A stretch of 62,249 bases of DNA from Myxococcota bacterium (GCA_028278265.1 JANQET010000044.1:1-62249), one strand, 5' to 3'. Shown: positions 36,069 to 45,074, counted from the stretch's first letter. The notes: a model not told the origin generated them from the letters alone. Numbers and translations: made by a program.

Positions 36069-36884
36069 TTATTCAGTAGGGCGTCGTTTCTCGCCCTGCC
36101 CCAGTGCTCTTTCACGGGCCACCAGGGCAGCCCCCAGCGCTCCGACGATGTCCGGTTTTTCGGGAATCGCTATTTCGACATCGAGCTGCGTTTGCAGGCT
36201 TCTGACGACCCCTTCGTTGTAGGCGACCCCGCCGGACATGGCGACCGGTAGACAGGACAGGTCGGGTGCAATGCGCTTGACCATTGATTGAACCCTGTTG
36301 GCGACCGATCGGTTCAGACCGGCGACGATCTCCTTGACCTCGGCGCCGTCGGCGATCAGGGAGACCACCTCGCTTTCGGCAAAGACGGTGCACATCGAGC
36401 TCAGGGTGAGCTCACCCCGGGCGCCCCGATCCAGTTGGGCCAACTCGATGATGTCGACCTCGAGCGCTCGTGCCATCGCCTCGAGAAATCGGCCGGTGCC
36501 GGCTGCACATTTGTCGTTCATCGAGAAATTGGCCACATTGCCCTCGCCGTCAAAGACAATCGCTTTTGAATCCTGGCCGCCGATATCGATCAGCAGACGG
36601 GTTTCGGGCAGCAGGTGCAATATGCCTCGGGCATGACAGGAGATCTCGGTCACCGCAGCCGAACGGCCCGCCACACGGCGACGGCCATAGCCGGTGGATA
36701 CGAGGGCGGCAATGTCCTCATCAATCAGTCCGGCAAGGGACATCGCGTCGGCCTTCGATCGCTCGATGGCCTTGACGTTTCGCGCGCCAGTGGGCACCAC
36801 CGCGCTGGCGACGATCCCGCTCGTCTGATCGATGATCACCGTATCGCAACTCAGACTGCCGATGTCGATTCCCAAAAAATACAT
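36069..36884 (-). CDS. hgdC: 2-hydroxyacyl-CoA dehydratase activator (BadF/HgdC-type ATPase)
   Basis: 271 residues of the ASKHA ATPase fold: G-I-D-I-G-S phosphate 1 motif, S-T-G-Y-G-R-R, the I-D-I-G-G-Q-D-S-K phosphate 2 motif, and N-D-K-C-A-A-G-T-G-R-F with one of the cysteines that bridge the dimer's 4Fe-4S cluster; M-C-T-V-F-A-E-S-E supplies the second. It hydrolyses ATP to inject a low-potential electron into the dehydratase. ATG 36884 has GGAG and begins one base after the stop of the preceding dehydratase subunit. It is the last gene of the MarR-led operon. A benzoyl-CoA reductase subunit is less likely because only one such ATPase is present. Confidence 0.93.
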   Translation of the reverse strand: MYFLGIDIGSLSCDTVIIDQTSGIVASAVVPTGARNVKAIERSKADAMSLAGLIDEDIAALVSTGYGRRRVAGRSAAVTEISCHARGILHLLPETRLLIDIGGQDSKAIVFDGEGNVANFSMNDKCAAGTGRFLEAMARALEVDIIELAQLDRGARGELTLSSMCTVFAESEVVSLIADGAEVKEIVAGLNRSVANRVQSMVKRIAPDLSCLPVAMSGGVAYNEGVVRSLQTQLDVEIAIPEKPDIVGALGAALVARERALGQGEKRRPTE

Positions 36885-36885
36885 C

Positions 36886-38118
36886 TCAACTCCAGGGTGA
36901 GGATTTGGCTTCCAGCATCTCGACAAACGCTTCAAGACGCGTGCGAAGCTGCCCTTCCGCGAACGACCGGGGATCCACGCAATCGACCTCCAGGTTGAGC
37001 ACCGGCACGCCGATCTCCGCGAGCCCGGTTTGCATCAGACCGCGCGCCCCGGCACCCTGGCGACACCCCCAATTGCAGGGATTGATCGCCCCATCTACAC
37101 GATAGCGACGGGCGAGCGCCTGTAACTTGGAGATGCGGGACTCAATCGGACCGTTGAACGGATTGGAAATCATCCTCCGGGCGATTCCTTCCAGCGGGTT
37201 CTGCGGATCGATGGGATCCCAAGTGACATGGTTCAATTCGTCCACCACGACCACCGCGCCCAACTCCTGCTCGAGCATCTTCACCAAGGGCTCGCGAAAT
37301 TGGATGCGATTCTGAATCCACAGCAGGCGCACCCGCTCCTTCGTCACACCATTTCCCCCGCCGCTCCTTATGCGGCCCGCAAAGGCATCTCTGAAGACCT
37401 GGGCCAGCTCGATCGCTTCGGGGCGACCGAAGAGCAGGGGCATGGCAATACCGAAATCCTTGAGCTCGCGACTCGCCGAAGGTGACGGAATATGTGCCGC
37501 CAATTCGAAGACCTCCTCGATCACGGCCACCGCCCGATTGGATCGTTCGATCGTTCGGGCTAGCTTGTCGGGGTCGAGCCGCCGGCCGGTCAACGCGGTG
37601 ATCTGTGTGATCATCGACTCGAGTTGATCGACGAGATAGCGCACCGCCTCAGGGGTCTGTTCCAACGGCACGTGGAGAAAGATCAGCTCGCGCTCCATCA
37701 GGCGAGCGAGGTTTTCCATCGTGGCCTGTCCGGCAAAACAGGGACAAGAGGTGGCAACGAGCACCTGGGGTACGGGCATCATCCCCAGCGCTGCTGCGCC
37801 GGCAACGGCGCGGTGATAGGCGCACATGTCCGGGACCAGACCGTCCTGCTCGGCCCGGTCGAGAAAGGTATCCACCACCCCCGAGCTCGCCAGGGAGGCA
37901 CCGACGAATTCGACGAAACAAGAGGTGAACCCCATTGCATTGAGCAGATCGAACGGTGCCACCACACCGCACCAGGCGACGGGATGACGGCCGTCATAGA
38001 GCCGCTTGCCGAGCCGGGCGAACTCCAACGCGTACCGGCGCCGGGGCGTGTTCCCCTGGGGAGCGGCCAGTTTCGCTTCGAGGGCGTCGATGGTGCGTTC
38101 GAATTGTTGCAGCATCAT
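36886..38118 (-). CDS. 2-hydroxyacyl-CoA dehydratase, larger subunit (HgdB/BcrC superfamily)
   Basis: 410 residues. Family signatures: W-C-G-V-V-A-P-F-D-L near residue 50, A-T-S-C-P-C-F-A-G-Q for cluster ligation, and a C-terminal G-A-I-N-P-C-N-W-G-C-R-Q. These enzymes eliminate water from (R)-2-hydroxyacyl-CoA by a ketyl radical mechanism in amino-acid or hydroxyacid fermentation. ATG 38118 overlaps the stop of the upstream subunit by four bases (ATGA), and GGAGG lies just before it. The paired smaller subunit is the gene at 38115-39167. The exact substrate (2-hydroxyglutaryl-, lactoyl-, phenyllactyl-CoA) cannot be read from sequence. Confidence 0.9.
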   Translation of the reverse strand: MMLQQFERTIDALEAKLAAPQGNTPRRRYALEFARLGKRLYDGRHPVAWCGVVAPFDLLNAMGFTSCFVEFVGASLASSGVVDTFLDRAEQDGLVPDMCAYHRAVAGAAALGMMPVPQVLVATSCPCFAGQATMENLARLMERELIFLHVPLEQTPEAVRYLVDQLESMITQITALTGRRLDPDKLARTIERSNRAVAVIEEVFELAAHIPSPSASRELKDFGIAMPLLFGRPEAIELAQVFRDAFAGRIRSGGGNGVTKERVRLLWIQNRIQFREPLVKMLEQELGAVVVVDELNHVTWDPIDPQNPLEGIARRMISNPFNGPIESRISKLQALARRYRVDGAINPCNWGCRQGAGARGLMQTGLAEIGVPVLNLEVDCVDPRSFAEGQLRTRLEAFVEMLEAKSSPWS

Positions 38119-39167
38119 AGGGTCTCCTCCAACATCTCGACAAAAGCCTCGATTCGGGTGGCTTGTTGCCCCACGGATCGAAGCGTGCAATCCCCTTCGA
38201 GCACCAACAGGGGCAATGACGCCGCCTTCAAGGCCTGGCGCACAGCCGGAAGGCGTCCCAAGTACGGATCACAGAATTTGACAATGTGAGCAATCACACC
38301 CCGGGCGCCAACTTCGCGGGCCCGCGCCACGAGATCCTCGCCCAGCTGCCCGGGAGTGTCAGGGGTCATGGTTCGGGCGCAAGCCGAGCGCGACAGAATC
38401 CCGTCGGCCAATCTCTCAATCGGTGAGACCGGGTCCTTCTCACCTGGAATCGGCTGTACCAGTCTCCCCCCGGTGCACAGATCATCCGAGACCACCCGAG
38501 CGCCGCACTCCTCGATGAGCTCAAACACCGCCGGGTCGGACAACACATTCCCAAAGAGGTGAACCGGAACTCCGACCGTCCCTGACGCGGTGGTCGGCTG
38601 CGCCAGCAACTCCCGCACCAGCGCCAGACTCTCCGTTAGAGAACTGGTGCTGATCCGGTTGTAAACCCGCTGCAGCGCCGGACTTCCCCCGGTCAAACCA
38701 CCCTCGTTCAACCGCTCCCTCAACTCGCTCAAGCCGGTGGCCAATTGGTTGTATCGGGCGATCGAATCCTTCAGAGCAGCATCACTGATGGGGTGTCCGG
38801 TCCACTCCCCCAACTCCCGGCGAAGGCGCTCCAACTCAGCTGCAAACCACCGGGTGGACCGCTCGCCCGCAGCAGGTGGCAGATCGATCAGAAAAACCCT
38901 CTCCTCCGGCCGCGCCCGACGCCACCCATCGGCGAGCCGACGCATCGTATCGCAGGAGTTGGTCAGCACCACCCCGCCCAGCTCGGGCAGGTCATCGCCC
39001 ATCGCTCGATCCAGGATCCGTTTGACGTGGGGGCACATGTTGTCATGCAGAATCCGCCCCGCCTGATCTGCAGCGGTCGATTCTGGCAGGATTCTAAACG
39101 GCCTCCCCCCGGCCGCATCGATCAGCGGCAACGGCGCGTAGGCGCAAGCAAACCCAATGCGCATCAT
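38115..39167 (-). CDS. 2-hydroxyacyl-CoA dehydratase, smaller subunit
   Basis: 350 residues of the same superfamily, but shorter. Visible features: G-V-V-L-T-N-S-C-D-T-M-R-R (4Fe-4S Cys and substrate region), a middle helical part, and a C-terminal H-I-V-K-F-C-D-P-Y followed by L-E-G-D-C-T. It should form the heterodimer with the product of the next gene. Start ATG 39167 overlaps the MarR stop codon by four bases (ATGA) and has GGGGGG upstream. The short coupled junctions suggest matched subunit synthesis. Confidence 0.88.
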   Translation of the reverse strand: MMRIGFACAYAPLPLIDAAGGRPFRILPESTAADQAGRILHDNMCPHVKRILDRAMGDDLPELGGVVLTNSCDTMRRLADGWRRARPEERVFLIDLPPAAGERSTRWFAAELERLRRELGEWTGHPISDAALKDSIARYNQLATGLSELRERLNEGGLTGGSPALQRVYNRISTSSLTESLALVRELLAQPTTASGTVGVPVHLFGNVLSDPAVFELIEECGARVVSDDLCTGGRLVQPIPGEKDPVSPIERLADGILSRSACARTMTPDTPGQLGEDLVARAREVGARGVIAHIVKFCDPYLGRLPAVRQALKAASLPLLVLEGDCTLRSVGQQATRIEAFVEMLEETL

Positions 39168-39631
39168 TCCCCCCTTCCCCGGGCGTTTTCCATCACCCGC
39201 TGGAGGACGTCGGTGGTGACGTCCAACTCCCGATCGTCAATTCCGTCAAAGAGCACCACCAATGTTTCGTCGATCAGCCGTTCACAGGTATCCTGCATCG
39301 CTGCACCGGCTTCGGTGAGGTAGATTTTCAGTGCCCGGCGATCGTCTGGATCGGCCCGCCGGCAGACCAGCTCATCCCGTTCCATCCGGTCGAGCAATCC
39401 TGTCATCGTCGACGGTTCGAGCCCGGCACATCTGGCCAACTCATTCATTTTCACGCCCTGTTTTTCCCAGAGACACCACAGTACCACGATGTAGGCCGGC
39501 CGGATCTTCCCCAGCCCGGCCGCGGAAAAACTGTTCTTGAACGCTGCGGTCATCACCAACGAAGCCCTTGTCACCACATACAATGGGCAATCCTGCAGAG
39601 TGAGCTTGGCGAACCGGCTGAATTTTCTCAC
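39164..39631 (-). CDS. MarR-family transcriptional regulator
   Basis: 155 residues with a winged helix-turn-helix: M-N-E-L-A-R-C-A-G-L-E-P-S-T-M-T as recognition part, then D-P-D-D-R-R-A-L-K wing and an alpha-helical C-terminus for dimerisation. Start is GTG 39631, preceded by GGAGG; TTG 39643 is an alternative. It is the first gene of a tightly overlapping operon with the dehydratase subunits and activator. An 18-base palindrome just upstream is a natural operator. Probably an autorepressor relieved by an acid or CoA-ester ligand; the ligand is unknown. Confidence 0.9.
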   Translation of the reverse strand: MRKFSRFAKLTLQDCPLYVVTRASLVMTAAFKNSFSAAGLGKIRPAYIVVLWCLWEKQGVKMNELARCAGLEPSTMTGLLDRMERDELVCRRADPDDRRALKIYLTEAGAAMQDTCERLIDETLVVLFDGIDDRELDVTTDVLQRVMENARGRGE

Positions 39632-39664
39632 ATCTACCTCCAAGCCATATTATCGGCATACATT

Positions 39665-39682
39665 TTATTTGTATACGAATAA
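39665..39682. promoter_or_regulatory. MarR operator-like palindrome
   Basis: TTATTTGTATACGAATAA is an 18-base near-perfect palindrome (arms of nine with one mismatch pair) centred on GTATAC. It lies 34 bases before the MarR start in an AT-rich stretch. MarR-family sites typically contain such TTnGTATACnAA-like cores. Binding here would cover the promoter. Confidence 0.65.
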
Positions 39683-39744
39683 TTTGCATCCGTCAATAGA
39701 CCATTCATATGGGTTTATTTTCTCGATTCAGGGGATTTTGTTCG

Positions 39745-40827
39745 TTACTGAGGTTCGCTATGCCGCGGTTTCATCATTTCGGTCGAGGTGACGCGCGCCT
39801 TTTCCCGGCGTCCGACGAGTTCGGGTAGCTGCCGACCCATTGCCTCCAACTGAGTGTTAATCCCGGCGACGCGGTCCCGCTGCGACTCGGTCGCGTCTCG
39901 TTCCTCGACCCAGGCAATCAACCCGGTAACGAGGGAAATCGCCGCCGCTCCGCTCACTTGGAGTCCGGTCATCTCCTGTACCTGATTTCCCAACGCCTGA
40001 TTGAGCTGCGCCAGTTTTTCCTTGTCGCGATCCCTCCGCTGCGCAGCGACCCTTCTCTCGGTGAGGGCCTGCTTATTTTTGTTTTTCAACTCCACCAAAC
40101 GGCGGACGGTCGATTCGAGGGTGTTGAGTGCCTGTTCGGCTCTTTTCAGTGCCCCCTCAACGGTCAGGGCCCCCTGCTTCAATTCCTCGCCCGATGCCAG
40201 CTCAATCACCTTCCCGTCATCGTCGACGATCTCGACCGGACCGTTTGGGGCGACGATCCGCACGGCACCGTCGGGAGCCACGGAAATCGCGGCCTGCTGC
40301 TTGAGGGCACACACCGCTGCACGGGGGGTCTGCAAATAGCACCGGCATCGGCGCATCGGCCGCGTCGGTCCGGTCAACTCAACGGCTCCCCGAGTGAGCA
40401 CAGCGCCGCACCGACCATACCGGGGAATAACCAGTCGACTGAACGGGCCCATCCTCACCTGCCCCACGTCACGAATGGCGAGGGTTGTCGTTCCATCCCC
40501 CGCGGTTTCGATCGATCCGCCACCGAGCAAAGTCTGCCCGGCGACGGCCACTTTGGTGCCCGTTTCTTCGATTTCACTGGACTGCACTGATCCACTGACC
40601 GACAACACCTGAACCGAGAACAACTCCTCACCCGTAGGGGTTGCGTGGCGGTGCCGAGCGACCGGTTGCTCCCGGGGCACCGGTTGGGCTCGGTGTTTCT
40701 GTGGTGGTTGGGAGACAGCCTCCCGATCCCCCACTTCCCCGGTGCTCGGTGATTTCCCGCAGCTCAACATCAGCACAAAAAAGCCGCATACCATCGGCCA
40801 AAGAAACCGCGCTGGGGAGGGGATCAT
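39745..40827 (-). CDS. FecR-domain lipoprotein with C-terminal coiled coil
   Basis: 360 residues: signal peptide with lipobox L-M-L-S-C, a Pro/Arg-rich linker, and a FecR-like beta domain at about 70-210 (V-S-G-S-V ... G-T-T-T-L-A-I ... L-T-R-G-A-V-E-L). A long coiled coil (about 225-300) and a second helical segment end the protein. FecR domains occur in envelope sensors and peptidoglycan-associated proteins. ATG 40827 overlaps the stop of the PP2C-cNMP gene by four bases (ATGA), so the two are translationally coupled and likely act in one signalling route across the membrane. Function inferred only. Confidence 0.7.
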   Translation of the reverse strand: MIPSPARFLWPMVCGFFVLMLSCGKSPSTGEVGDREAVSQPPQKHRAQPVPREQPVARHRHATPTGEELFSVQVLSVSGSVQSSEIEETGTKVAVAGQTLLGGGSIETAGDGTTTLAIRDVGQVRMGPFSRLVIPRYGRCGAVLTRGAVELTGPTRPMRRCRCYLQTPRAAVCALKQQAAISVAPDGAVRIVAPNGPVEIVDDDGKVIELASGEELKQGALTVEGALKRAEQALNTLESTVRRLVELKNKNKQALTERRVAAQRRDRDKEKLAQLNQALGNQVQEMTGLQVSGAAAISLVTGLIAWVEERDATESQRDRVAGINTQLEAMGRQLPELVGRREKARVTSTEMMKPRHSEPQ

Positions 40828-42137
40828 GATTCCCCTTCCAAGGGCTCGATTTCGAACAATTCCTCGGTCAAATCCTCAATCTCGATCTCCGATCGGGAAT
40901 CAGAAAGCTCTTCGTTGGTGGTCCGCAACCGGGACGAGAGAACTTGGAGAAAACTCCACAACAGCTTGGTGGCCAGTGGCGGCTCGTTGCGAATCAGCTT
41001 GAAAAAATCGGTTCGGGAAATCTTCAGCACCCGCGTCTGATCCAATGTGGTCACACTGGCCGACCGAGGTGCCTTGTCGATCAATGCCATCTCGCCGAAG
41101 TGATCCCCGTCCCCCAGGGTGACGATCGAGGTCTCCCCCTTGTGCACCTTCACCCGACCGGACAAAATAATGAACAGCTCCTCCCCCTCTTCCCCCTCGA
41201 CGACGATCGGATTATCCGCCGGTACCGTCATCCCCTCGACGATATTCATCACGGAAACCATTTCCTTATAGGACAGGTACTTGAACAGGGGCGTCCCGCG
41301 GACGGTCTCCATCTTCAGATTGACCTCGCGGTTCAGCTCTTCGGCGCGCCCCTCCGCGTCGACCATTCGTACGACGATATTGGTGATATTGTCCTTTCCT
41401 CCGCGAGTATTGGCGATATCGATGAACCCCTTGGTGATCTGCTTGACGTCCTTGCGATCCCCGAACATCGACGGAATCTCGTCGTTCGCCACATAGGTGG
41501 TCAGACCGTCGGAAGCCAACAAGAACTGATCACCGGGCAGTACCTCGAAGTCGATGGTGTCCACCTCCACGCTCTGGTAGATCCCCACCGCGCGGGTGAC
41601 CGCGTTCTTATACGGCGAATTATCCGCTTCCTCCTGGGTCAGCTTGCCCCGTTTGATCAGCTCGTTGATCAGCGAGTGATCCTCGGTCAACTGGACGACC
41701 CGACCGCCGCGCAGCAGGTAGATCCGGCTGTCCCCCACGTGGGCGATGAACCCCCGATTGTCGATCACGAGCAGCGTGGACAAGGTGGTGCCCATCCCCC
41801 GCTTGGTCATGTCCTCTTCGGCCATCTCGTGGATCTCGGCGCACGCCTTTTGTACTGCGTGCTCGAGGAGGTTCAGCACGTCCCGCGTCGAGGCGATCTG
41901 GGATCCCTCGCGAAACGCTTCGATTAGATCCTTGTTCTGTTGAATCACCTCCCGCATCGACCGCACCGCTACCGCCGAAGCGACCTCACCGGCCGCATGT
42001 CCCCCCATGCCGTCGGCCACCACGAAGAGATTCAACGCCTTGTCGACAAGAAAATTATCCTCATTGTGATCGCGGACCTTGCCCACGTCGGTTGCCGCCC
42101 AAAAATGTATGTTTTCTCCGATCCGCGTCTCGGTCAT
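40824..42137 (-). CDS. PP2C-type Ser/Thr phosphatase fused to cyclic-nucleotide-binding domain
   Basis: 437 residues. Residues about 10-250 form a PP2C/Stp-type phosphatase with all metal-binding motifs (R-x-H-N-E-D, V-A-D-G-M-G-G-H, H-V-G-D-S-R, S-D-G-L, G-G-K-D-N-I-T). Residues about 285-400 are a cNMP-binding domain (I-L-S-G-R-V, F-G-E-M-A-L and the R-S-A phosphate-binding residues). The tail is acidic. It should dephosphorylate Ser/Thr-phosphorylated proteins under control of cAMP/cGMP or another ligand. Start ATG 42137 with GGGAGGG. Couples to the FecR-like gene; no active kinase is nearby, only a pseudokinase 4 kb away. Confidence 0.93.
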   Translation of the reverse strand: MTETRIGENIHFWAATDVGKVRDHNEDNFLVDKALNLFVVADGMGGHAAGEVASAVAVRSMREVIQQNKDLIEAFREGSQIASTRDVLNLLEHAVQKACAEIHEMAEEDMTKRGMGTTLSTLLVIDNRGFIAHVGDSRIYLLRGGRVVQLTEDHSLINELIKRGKLTQEEADNSPYKNAVTRAVGIYQSVEVDTIDFEVLPGDQFLLASDGLTTYVANDEIPSMFGDRKDVKQITKGFIDIANTRGGKDNITNIVVRMVDAEGRAEELNREVNLKMETVRGTPLFKYLSYKEMVSVMNIVEGMTVPADNPIVVEGEEGEELFIILSGRVKVHKGETSIVTLGDGDHFGEMALIDKAPRSASVTTLDQTRVLKISRTDFFKLIRNEPPLATKLLWSFLQVLSSRLRTTNEELSDSRSEIEIEDLTEELFEIEPLEGES

Positions 42138-42279
42138 CAGCGTCCCTCCCCTGGGTCGTCGTCAGTGCACAGTTCAAATCCGGACTGCTCGTTCCGGTCT
42201 CCTCTTTCATCCGTGTAAACTATAAAGGTACAGATACCCTGAGAATTTGTGAAGGGCCATTGCGATTTTAAGGACCGAC

Positions 42280-42987
42280 TCAAATCGAGCGGGGGGCCTT
42301 GGTCAATAGTGCTTTCAAGGCCATCGGATCAAATCCCATCAGCAGCTGCCCACTGACATCGAAGACCGGCACCCCGGAAGGCCGCAACCCCTGAGCCTGG
42401 GCTTTGCGGTTGAGCTCCGCTGCCCCTTGGGGATCTTTCTCGATGTCTTTTTCGATGAACGGGATCTGATTCTTGACCAGCCATCGTCGCGCTTTGACAC
42501 ACACCGGGCAGTGCCGGGTGGAATACATGGTCACTTGACTGGCGCCGGTTACTGGTGTCAAGCCCCCTTCCCCTGCCTGATCATCGCCAGAGGGTGGTGG
42601 CGGTGATGGGGGCTTGGGCAGGTGTTTTGCCTCGTACACCGCACGGGTGACGGTCTTGACGCCATAGTGCCCAGTGGCATCCGGCGCGGTCAAATCGACG
42701 AGAAAAACCTGCTGGGGATCCCTCTTCTCCGGAGGAATGGTCGGATCCTGCACGCGGACCACCCCTCGCGCCTCATTCGGAATATCGGCGATGGATCCGG
42801 CCATCTGCACGCCCCCGTCGGCAAACCAGGTAAACAACAAATCAGCGCGCTGATCGGTCACGGTGGGCACGACCCGTCCCCCATCCGGCCCTCCCTGCTC
42901 GCCGGCGCTCTTTGGGGAGCTACAGCCGGACAATCCGATCAGCAACCACATCGAGAACCCGTTTTTTTTCGTCTGTTGCCAGTTCAT
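42280..42987 (-). CDS. Lipoprotein with C-terminal glutaredoxin domain
   Basis: 235 residues. The signal peptide ends in L-S-G-C (lipobox). A middle beta-rich segment and a Pro-rich linker (P-P-S-P-P-P-P) lead to a C-terminal glutaredoxin-fold domain with T-M-Y-S-T-R-H-C-P-V-C (redox Cys pair C-P-V-C) and cis-Pro region S-G-V-P-V-F. An exported glutaredoxin-like domain suggests thiol-disulfide handling in the periplasm or on the surface. The ATG 42987 start gives a proper signal peptide, but its ribosome-binding site is weak; TTG 43005 is an alternative. It belongs to a minus-strand series with 43027 and 43505. Confidence 0.8.
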   Translation of the reverse strand: MNWQQTKKNGFSMWLLIGLSGCSSPKSAGEQGGPDGGRVVPTVTDQRADLLFTWFADGGVQMAGSIADIPNEARGVVRVQDPTIPPEKRDPQQVFLVDLTAPDATGHYGVKTVTRAVYEAKHLPKPPSPPPPSGDDQAGEGGLTPVTGASQVTMYSTRHCPVCVKARRWLVKNQIPFIEKDIEKDPQGAAELNRKAQAQGLRPSGVPVFDVSGQLLMGFDPMALKALLTKAPRSI

Positions 42988-43026
42988 GTCTTGATAACGC
43001 ACCAAGCAGGTGATTTGTTTCTCGGA

Positions 43027-43521
43027 TCAACGGGTTTGCAACTGAGCGCGCAGGGTATCCCGTTGCTGCTGACACGCCTTGGCCTCGCGTTCCGCCCGAT
43101 TCAAGGTTTGGTTGGCCTGTTGCAGCGCCGCTTCAGCCGCCCGTTTCATCTCTTCCAGCGCCGCCTTCTGTGCAGAGTCGAGAGAGGACCCATCGGCGGT
43201 CTCCTCCTGTGCCTGCTTGACCGCGTTCTCCACCGCGCTCGTTTTGGCCCGGGCATCGGCAAACAGCGCCAACGATTGGCCGTACGATTGATAGGAGACC
43301 ACACAGATGTCGCGAATCGAATCGACCCGCTCGCTCTTGAGCTCGACCTCTGCCAGGGCGGCGAGGCGAATGGGCCGATCCTCGGGGGCGGCGTGGTTCA
43401 AATCGGCCAGGTGGGTCTCCACTACCAAGAACTCCCGGCCCTCGGTCGCCCTGGTGGAATCCGCGGAACAAGCGACCATCAAACCGATCGACAGGAAAAA
43501 AGCGCTACAGACGAAGCGCAT
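43027..43521 (-). CDS. Small coiled-coil lipoprotein, unknown function
   Basis: 164 residues. Signal peptide with lipobox M-V-A-C; the mature protein is helical with a strongly predicted coiled coil in its C-terminal half (A-A-L-E-E-M-K-R-A-A-E and following, rich in Ala, Glu, Gln). Two further Cys residues may form a disulfide. The start ATG 43521 lies inside the last codons of the upstream SH3-domain gene (17-base overlap), so the genes are coupled. I recognise no family. Confidence 0.65.
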   Translation of the reverse strand: MRFVCSAFFLSIGLMVACSADSTRATEGREFLVVETHLADLNHAAPEDRPIRLAALAEVELKSERVDSIRDICVVSYQSYGQSLALFADARAKTSAVENAVKQAQEETADGSSLDSAQKAALEEMKRAAEAALQQANQTLNRAEREAKACQQQRDTLRAQLQTR

Positions 43522-44449
43522 CACAGATCATCCACCCCTCGTTGTTGTTCGGCGTAATCACATTGCACCACTCGGACTTCTTGCGCAGGAGCTTGACCTG
43601 ATTGCCCGAGCTGATCTTGCCGATGATCGCCCCGTTGACCGGCGCGCTCCGAACCCGCACCCTATCTTTGACCACATCGACGAGGCGTCCTTTTTGACCG
43701 GCTTTGGCGTCCGGTTTGCCCTTTTTTTCCGCCCGGTCGGTAACGTCCGTTTGACCAAACAACACGGTGAAGAACATACGGTAGCGATTGTATTTGTGGT
43801 TGAACCCGCCCAAGGGCAACCGGGCCAACTCCCGGCGAACACAGGTGCCGATACGATCCGCGTGGGCCACGTCCGAGGAGGCGCCGTTCCAAAATCGAAT
43901 CGACTCCTCAGCGAAGTTGACCTCCAGCCCCAAGCTCAGCTTGCCCTTTTTGACCCCAGCGGCGTGGGTGGTCTTACACTTGTGTACCACGTAGAGACGC
44001 GTCGAGAATCGCTTCTCGAGCACGCGCAGCCGATCGCAGGCTTCACCGGCGTGCTCAGCGCCGACATCGTCCCAACATTTCAAGTAGAAGGCACTGCCGT
44101 CGATGGCAATGCCCGCCGGTGTCCGCCCCGGCGGAACCGTGGGCAAGGCATCACCGTCGTGGGGTTGATCCGCCGGCTGGGCCGATGGAAGCCCTTGCGC
44201 AAATCCGGGCGACCCCGACGGGGCATACCCCGAAGTGGGTGTTTCCACCGCCGGTGCGGATGCCGGCGCAGCCACATCCTTGATCGGCTCGGCGACTGCC
44301 AAGGCGGATTCGGGTCTCTCTTGGGTACCCTCGTCCGGCGAAAAGAGGAAAAAAACGAGACAAAATCCGGCAGCAGATGAGAGCACCGCCAAAATGAGCA
44401 GATTAACGATTTCGATTTTATCCTGTCGTTCGGTTCTAACTTTTGACAT
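43505..44449 (-). CDS. Membrane-anchored protein with C-terminal SH3b domain
   Basis: 314 residues. A short basic cytoplasmic N-terminus precedes one membrane helix (about 16-37), then a Pro/Ala-rich linker. A middle domain of about 130 residues has a Cys pattern of unknown fold. A bacterial SH3 domain (V-R-V-R-S-A-P ... G-W-M-I-C) closes the C-terminus. SH3b domains bind peptidoglycan or peptides in the envelope. ATG 44449 is the likely start; the ribosome-binding site is poor. Coupled by overlap to the coiled-coil lipoprotein. Confidence 0.7.
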   Translation of the reverse strand: MSKVRTERQDKIEIVNLLILAVLSSAAGFCLVFFLFSPDEGTQERPESALAVAEPIKDVAAPASAPAVETPTSGYAPSGSPGFAQGLPSAQPADQPHDGDALPTVPPGRTPAGIAIDGSAFYLKCWDDVGAEHAGEACDRLRVLEKRFSTRLYVVHKCKTTHAAGVKKGKLSLGLEVNFAEESIRFWNGASSDVAHADRIGTCVRRELARLPLGGFNHKYNRYRMFFTVLFGQTDVTDRAEKKGKPDAKAGQKGRLVDVVKDRVRVRSAPVNGAIIGKISSGNQVKLLRKKSEWCNVITPNNNEGWMICDALRL

Positions 44450-44618
44450 CACGTATACAAATCTCGTGCTCGGGTCGCCCCCCGACCGCGGCCAACGGTC
44501 GTTCAGGGCCATTTTTGACGCTCATCATATTCCGCAACATAGAATAATAAAAGTCCTTAAAGCAAACAATTGGCTGGCTGGCTAGACAACCCTGGGACAT
44601 CCAAGTAAAACCCGAAAC

Positions 44619-45062
44619 GTGTCGTTTGCTACTCGATTGAGCATTATTGTAATTTGGCCGCTGGTCGCCATCGCGGCCGTGGTGCTGGGCCGACAAGCGC
44701 TGGCCGGGGCACCGGAAGAGATGTTGGCCGAGCTCGTCGGTGCCCACAAGTGGCTCGGCGTGATCACCGGGCTGTACGTGGCCAATTTTCTCCTCGCCTG
44801 GCGTTACGCCGGCTCTTGGCCGGTCACCCTGACCCGCTCGTTGCTCTGGGGGCTCATCGCCTACCTCTGTCTCAGCTTCTTCATCGACATCGGAGGCAAC
44901 AACTGGGCGGACATGAAGCAGATTCTCGGGGGTGACGGTGCGGCTGCTCCGCAAACAATTGCCTCGATTCGGGCCGGTTTGGCCGTCTGGGGGTGCGGGC
45001 TGGCCATGTCGGCCACCTGCATCGCCATTGGGTTCGAACGTCAAAAGGAGAATCAGGAATAG
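44619..45062 (+). CDS. Four-helix integral membrane protein, unknown function
   Basis: 147 residues with hydrophobic segments near 6-25, 44-62, 70-92 and 115-137, mainly Ala/Leu/Val. GTG 44619 is the apparent start; the upstream sequence shows no strong ribosome-binding site. I recognise no family and see no charged catalytic motifs in the helices. It ends 12 bases before the convergent SRPBCC gene. Confidence 0.6.
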   Translation: MSFATRLSIIVIWPLVAIAAVVLGRQALAGAPEEMLAELVGAHKWLGVITGLYVANFLLAWRYAGSWPVTLTRSLLWGLIAYLCLSFFIDIGGNNWADMKQILGGDGAAAPQTIASIRAGLAVWGCGLAMSATCIAIGFERQKENQE

Positions 45063-45074
45063 TCGGGGTCGGGG

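Noticed and set aside
36069-39167. Benzoyl-CoA reductase identity
   Set aside because: Only one activator-type ATPase and two dehydratase-type subunits are present; class I benzoyl-CoA reductase needs two ATPase subunits.
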